Below are positions 4,600 through 7,914 of a DNA stretch of 7,914 nt, piece by piece. How positions within the stretch are numbered: the first letter of the stretch is position 1; each line of letters opens with the position of its first letter. Origin of the DNA: Acidobacteriota bacterium (GTDB lineage: Bacteria > Acidobacteriota > Thermoanaerobaculia > UBA5066); the NCBI GenBank assembly GCA_016789625.1, contig JAEUQS010000138.1, forward strand, positions 1-7,914. The letters run 5' to 3'. A model generated the notes under the pieces. That model made no database searches. It was not told the DNA's origin and was given only the letters and a program-made list of their open reading frames with translations. Made by a program: the position numbers and the translations under genes.

Positions 4600-7500
4600 A
4601 TGAAGCGCGCCGCAGCCCTCCTCACCACCCTCTTCGCTGGTTCTCTCCTCGCCGTCGACGTCGCCGACACGCGGCTCCTCACGGACCCCGCGATCTCGAA
4701 GGACCGCATCGCGTTCGCTTACGCGAACGATCTCTGGACGGCGGGCCTCGACGGCGGCAACGTGAAGCGCCTCACGTCGCACCCCGGCGTCGAGAGCGGC
4801 CCGAAGTTCTCGCCCGACGGGGGCCTCGTCGCGTTCACCGCGCGCTACGAAACCCAGGCCGACGTGTGGATCGTGCCGGCCGGGGGCGGCACCGCGAAGC
4901 GCCTCACGTTCCACCCCGCGAACGACACCGCGCTGGGCTTCACGCCCGACGGCAAGTCGGTGCTGTTCGCCTCGCCGCGCGAGGCTTACACGGGACGGCA
5001 TCAGCAGCTCTATACGGTGCCCGTCGGCGGCGGCTTCCCCACGAAGCTGCCCATTCCCACGGCGTTCAAGGCCGCGTACTCGGAAGACGGCAAGACGCTC
5101 GCGTACCTGCCCCTCGCCGAGCCGTTCCTCCAGTGGAAGAACTACCGCGGCGGCCGGACGGCGACGCTCCTCCTCTACGACCCCGTCACGCACGCGACGC
5201 CCAAGGTGCCGCAGCCCGCGGGGCGCTGTAACGACACGGACCCCATGTGGGCCGGCGGCAAGCTCTACTTCCGCTCGGACCGCGACGGCGAGTTCAACGT
5301 CTACTCGTACGACCCCGCGAAGAAGGCCGTCACCCGCGTCACGAAGCACGAGGACTTTCCCGTGCTGAACGCCGGCGCCGGCGCCGGCAAGATCCTCTAC
5401 GAGCAGGCCGGATACCTGCACCTCCTCGACGCGGCCTCGGGCTCTTCGAAGCGGCTCACGATCGGTGTGCCGGCCGACCTCGTGGAGACGCGCTCGCGCT
5501 TCGCCAAGGGCGCCAAGTGGGTGCGGAACGCCGCGCTCTCGCCCTCGGGCGCGCGCGTCGCGCTGGAGTTCCGGGGCGAGATCGTGACGCTCCCGCGCGA
5601 GAAGGGCGACGACCGCAACCTCACGGAGACTCCGGGCGCGCACGAGAGAAACCCGGCCTGGTCGCCGGACGGCAAGACCGTGGCGTACTTCGGCGACGCC
5701 ACGGGCGAGGTCGAGCTGGTGCTCTCCGCGCACGACGGCAAGGGCGCGCCGCGCTCCCTTCCGCTCAACGGCTCGGGCTTCTACACCGACCTCAAGTGGG
5801 CTCCCGACTCGAAGAAGGTGAGCTACCGCGACAACACACGGACGATCTGGATTCTCGACGTCGCGACCGGCCAGAAGACGAAGGTCGCGACGGACGCCGT
5901 CTACGGCCCCGTGCCCGTGCTCAACCACTCCTGGTCGCCGGATTCGCGGTTCCTCGCGTACACGCAGAACAACGCCACGTACTTCAACCGCGTGTACGTG
6001 TTCGACCTCGAGAAGAAGGCGTCCATTCCCGTGACGTCCGAGCTCGTCGACGCGCGGAGCCCCGTGTTCGACGCCTCGGGCAAGTACCTGTACTTCGTCG
6101 CCTCGACCGATGCCGGCCCCGTGGCCGACTGGTTCGCGCTCTCGGATTCCGATTCGCAGCTCACGGAGTCCGTCTACCTCGCCGTCCTCGCCAAGGGTGT
6201 TCCCTCGCCCCTCGTGAAGCCGAGCGACGAGGAGACGCCGAAGAAGGACGAGCCTGCCGCCGAACCCGCGAAGGACGCGCCGAAGAAGGACGACGCCAAG
6301 CCCGAGCCGAAGAAGGACAAGGCCGTGAAGGTCGTCGTGGACGCCGACGGGCTCTCGCAGCGCATCCTCGCGATGCCGCTCAAGCCCGCCGAATACGACG
6401 ATCTGGCCGCGGGCGCCGAGGGTCAGCTCTTCTATCGCCGCGCGTCGCCTCCGGGCGCGGACGCGGGGCTCTTCCGCTACGACCTCGGAAAGCGCAAGGA
6501 AGACACGCTCACCGAGAAGGCCGACGGCTTCCAGCTCTCTCACGACGGCAAGCGCGCGCTCCTTCGCGTGAAGGACGCCTGGCACCTCGTGGACGTGGCC
6601 GACAAGCTCGACCTCATGAAGTTCAAGCTCTCCGTCGACGCGATCCGCGTGCGGGTCGAGCCCGTTGCCGAGTGGAAGCAGATCTACGACGAAGCCTGGC
6701 GCATCAACCGCGACGAGTTCTACGACCCGGGCATGCACGGCGCGGACTGGAAGGGCCTCAAGGCCAGGTACGCGGCGCTCCTTCCGCACTGCGCGACGAG
6801 GCAGGACGCGTTCCGCGTGATCCGCTGGCTGCACAGCGAGCTGGCCGTGGGGCACCACAACCAAGGCGAGGGCGACTCGCCGTGGGAGCTCGAGAAGAGC
6901 GCGGGCGGCCTCCTCGGCGCCGACTTCGTCATCGCGAACGGCCGCTACCAGTTCAAGACGGTGCTCAGCGGCCTCAACTGGGAGCCCGAGCTGCGCGCGC
7001 CCCTCACCGAGCCCGGCGTCGACGTGGTGGCCGGCGAGTACCTCCTCGCCGTGAACGGGAAAGACCTGCGTCCACCCGAAGAGCTGTACGAGCGCTTCGA
7101 GAGGACGGCGGGCCGCATCGTGGAGATCACCGTGGGCAGGAACGCCGACGGCACGGGCTCGCGGACGGTGAAGGTCGTGCCCATCGAGGACGACCGCGCG
7201 CTCCGCGCCCGCGCGTGGATCGAAGGGAACGTGGCGAAGGTGACCGAGGCCTCGAAGGGCCGCGTCGCCTACGTGTGGGTGCCGAACACCGGAGGCTCGG
7301 GCTTCCGCGAGTTCAAGCGCTACTTCTACCCGCAGGTCGACCGCGACGCGATCATCCTCGACGAGCGCTACAACGGCGGCGGGCTCGTGGCCGACTACTA
7401 CATCGAGCTCCTGCGGCGCCCGCTCATCTCGCGCTGGGCGATGCGGCACGGCGCCGACCTCAAGACGCCGCTCGCCGGCATCCACGGACCCAAGGTGCTC

Positions 7501-7863
7501 CTCGCCGACGAGAGCGCGGGCTCCGGCGGCGACCTCCTGCCCTGGATGTTCCAGAAGCTGAAGCTCGGACCGGTGGTGGGTACCCGCACGTGGGGCGGTC
7601 TCGTGGGCATTCTCGGGTTCCCCGTGCTCATGGACGGCGGCACCATCACGGCGCCGAATCTCGCCATCTGGAACGAGGACGGCTACGTCGTCGAGAACGT
7701 GGGCGTTCCGCCCGATGTCGAGGTGGAGCAGACGCCGGCCGACGTCATCGCGGGGCGGGATCCGCAGCTCGAGAAGGCGCTCGAGATCGTGATGAAGGAG
7801 CTGGCCGCGAATCCGGTGAAGGCGCCGAAGCGTCCGGCGTTCCCGATCCGCGTTCGCAGGTAG
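4600..7863 (+). CDS. Exported Tricorn-like protease, peptidase family S41
   Basis: A complete 1087-residue protein, close in size to archaeal Tricorn. Residues 1-18 look like a signal peptide (MKR, then AALLTTLFAGSLLA), so it probably acts outside the cytoplasm. Two beta-propeller regions follow (about 20-290 and 300-675), shown by repeated PD40-type turns such as FSPDGG, FTPDGK, WSPDGK and WSPDSR. A Lys/Asp/Glu/Pro linker (541-578) interrupts the second. The catalytic part begins near 690 (IYDEAWRINRDEFYDP). H752 lies in ELAVGHH, a PDZ-like domain covers about 765-865, the putative nucleophile S975 is in DESAGSGGD, and GTRTWGG (994-1000) and E1032 in VENVGVPPD follow. Against Thermoplasma Tricorn (Ser745, His746, Ser965, Glu1023), His, nucleophile and Glu are present, but the Ser745 position appears to be G751. 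It is expected to degrade peptides. TACGAT 9 nt upstream suggests its own promoter. Confidence 0.9.
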   Translation: MKRAAALLTTLFAGSLLAVDVADTRLLTDPAISKDRIAFAYANDLWTAGLDGGNVKRLTSHPGVESGPKFSPDGGLVAFTARYETQADVWIVPAGGGTAKRLTFHPANDTALGFTPDGKSVLFASPREAYTGRHQQLYTVPVGGGFPTKLPIPTAFKAAYSEDGKTLAYLPLAEPFLQWKNYRGGRTATLLLYDPVTHATPKVPQPAGRCNDTDPMWAGGKLYFRSDRDGEFNVYSYDPAKKAVTRVTKHEDFPVLNAGAGAGKILYEQAGYLHLLDAASGSSKRLTIGVPADLVETRSRFAKGAKWVRNAALSPSGARVALEFRGEIVTLPREKGDDRNLTETPGAHERNPAWSPDGKTVAYFGDATGEVELVLSAHDGKGAPRSLPLNGSGFYTDLKWAPDSKKVSYRDNTRTIWILDVATGQKTKVATDAVYGPVPVLNHSWSPDSRFLAYTQNNATYFNRVYVFDLEKKASIPVTSELVDARSPVFDASGKYLYFVASTDAGPVADWFALSDSDSQLTESVYLAVLAKGVPSPLVKPSDEETPKKDEPAAEPAKDAPKKDDAKPEPKKDKAVKVVVDADGLSQRILAMPLKPAEYDDLAAGAEGQLFYRRASPPGADAGLFRYDLGKRKEDTLTEKADGFQLSHDGKRALLRVKDAWHLVDVADKLDLMKFKLSVDAIRVRVEPVAEWKQIYDEAWRINRDEFYDPGMHGADWKGLKARYAALLPHCATRQDAFRVIRWLHSELAVGHHNQGEGDSPWELEKSAGGLLGADFVIANGRYQFKTVLSGLNWEPELRAPLTEPGVDVVAGEYLLAVNGKDLRPPEELYERFERTAGRIVEITVGRNADGTGSRTVKVVPIEDDRALRARAWIEGNVAKVTEASKGRVAYVWVPNTGGSGFREFKRYFYPQVDRDAIILDERYNGGGLVADYYIELLRRPLISRWAMRHGADLKTPLAGIHGPKVLLADESAGSGGDLLPWMFQKLKLGPVVGTRTWGGLVGILGFPVLMDGGTITAPNLAIWNEDGYVVENVGVPPDVEVEQTPADVIAGRDPQLEKALEIVMKELAANPVKAPKRPAFPIRVRR
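6220..6336 (+). repeat. Low-complexity Lys/Asp/Glu/Pro linker in the protease gene
   Basis: Encodes residues 541-579 of the protease. The unit CCGAAGAAGGAC (Pro-Lys-Lys-Asp) recurs three times, near 6238, 6283 and 6307, separated by Ala/Glu/Pro codons. It looks like a flexible insert between propeller blades and may vary in length between relatives through slippage. Confidence 0.6.
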
Positions 7864-7914
7864 TGAAATCTCTGCGGGGAGCGCTCGTGGTGGCGCTCCT
7901 CGCCAAGGGGCTGG
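7863..7914 (+). CDS. Start of a further gene, possibly exported (3' end outside window)
   Basis: GTG at 7863 shares its first base with the last base of the protease TAG stop. It opens a frame that stays clear to the window edge: VKSLRGALVVALLAKGL. The basic start and hydrophobic run look like the beginning of a signal peptide or membrane segment, and the overlap resembles the one at 3425-3429. With only 17 codons and no strong Shine-Dalgarno (AGG is only two bases upstream), the family cannot be named. Confidence 0.45.
   Translation, partial: MKSLRGALVVALLAKGL

Noticed and set aside
5371..5388. Three tandem GCCGGC hexamers encoding Ala-Gly repeats, then GK, superficially like a P-loop
   Set aside because: They lie within a propeller of the protease, lack a following S/T and a nucleotide-binding fold, and are best explained as a short codon repeat.
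3931..7485. A 1184-codon open frame on the minus strand opposite the protease gene
   Set aside because: Composition is Arg/Glu/Val-rich with no recognisable domain. It is the antisense shadow of a GC-rich gene whose plus-strand product has clear Tricorn-like motifs.

Overview
This is a very GC-rich, densely coding bacterial window. Every gap between genes is 32 bases or shorter. Leucine is mostly CTC, valine GTC/GTG and arginine CGC. The mix of an exported Tricorn-like S41 protease, a TonB-type C-terminal domain protein, a cyclic-nucleotide-domain MscS channel and an Mpo1/DUF962 protein suits a deep-branching Gram-negative-type lineage. Acidobacteriota is my guess, but there is no rRNA or marker gene to prove it. 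No tRNA, rRNA, CRISPR array, insertion sequence or prophage element is visible.

Layout. Minus strand, 1-870: the N-terminal 290 residues of a membrane-anchored calcineurin-like phosphoesterase, cut by the window edge. It diverges across only 31 bp from a plus-strand run at 902-3885: a cyclic-nucleotide-binding MscS-type channel (902-2461), a proline iminopeptidase (2471-3427) and an Mpo1-like/DUF962 membrane protein (3427-3885). A second plus-strand unit starts at a good sigma70-type promoter whose -35 box contains the preceding stop codon. It encodes a 74-residue exported Lys/Ala/Asp-rich protein with three cysteines in the mature part (3918-4142) and a short membrane-anchored TonB_C protein (4144-4569). 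Next comes a complete 1087-residue exported Tricorn-like protease (4600-7863). A further gene seems to begin at a GTG overlapping its stop codon (7863 onward, partial).

How the genes might work together. The divergent pair joins a channel with an intact-looking cyclic-nucleotide pocket to a membrane phosphoesterase of the fold used by class III cyclic-nucleotide phosphodiesterases. A shared-signal module is possible but unproven, because the phosphoesterase has unusual active-site residues. The iminopeptidase and the Tricorn-like protease both fit peptide breakdown, the first probably cytoplasmic and the second probably outside the cytoplasm. The DUF962 protein suggests lipid alpha-oxidation.

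The most general signal is regulatory. Five gene starts have a TANNNT hexamer (TACGAT, TACGAT, TACAAT, TAGCAT, TAGCCT) placed 7-12 nt before a start codon, mostly without a Shine-Dalgarno sequence. This points to leaderless or near-leaderless transcripts. By contrast, the operon-internal DUF962 gene has a clear GGAGG.
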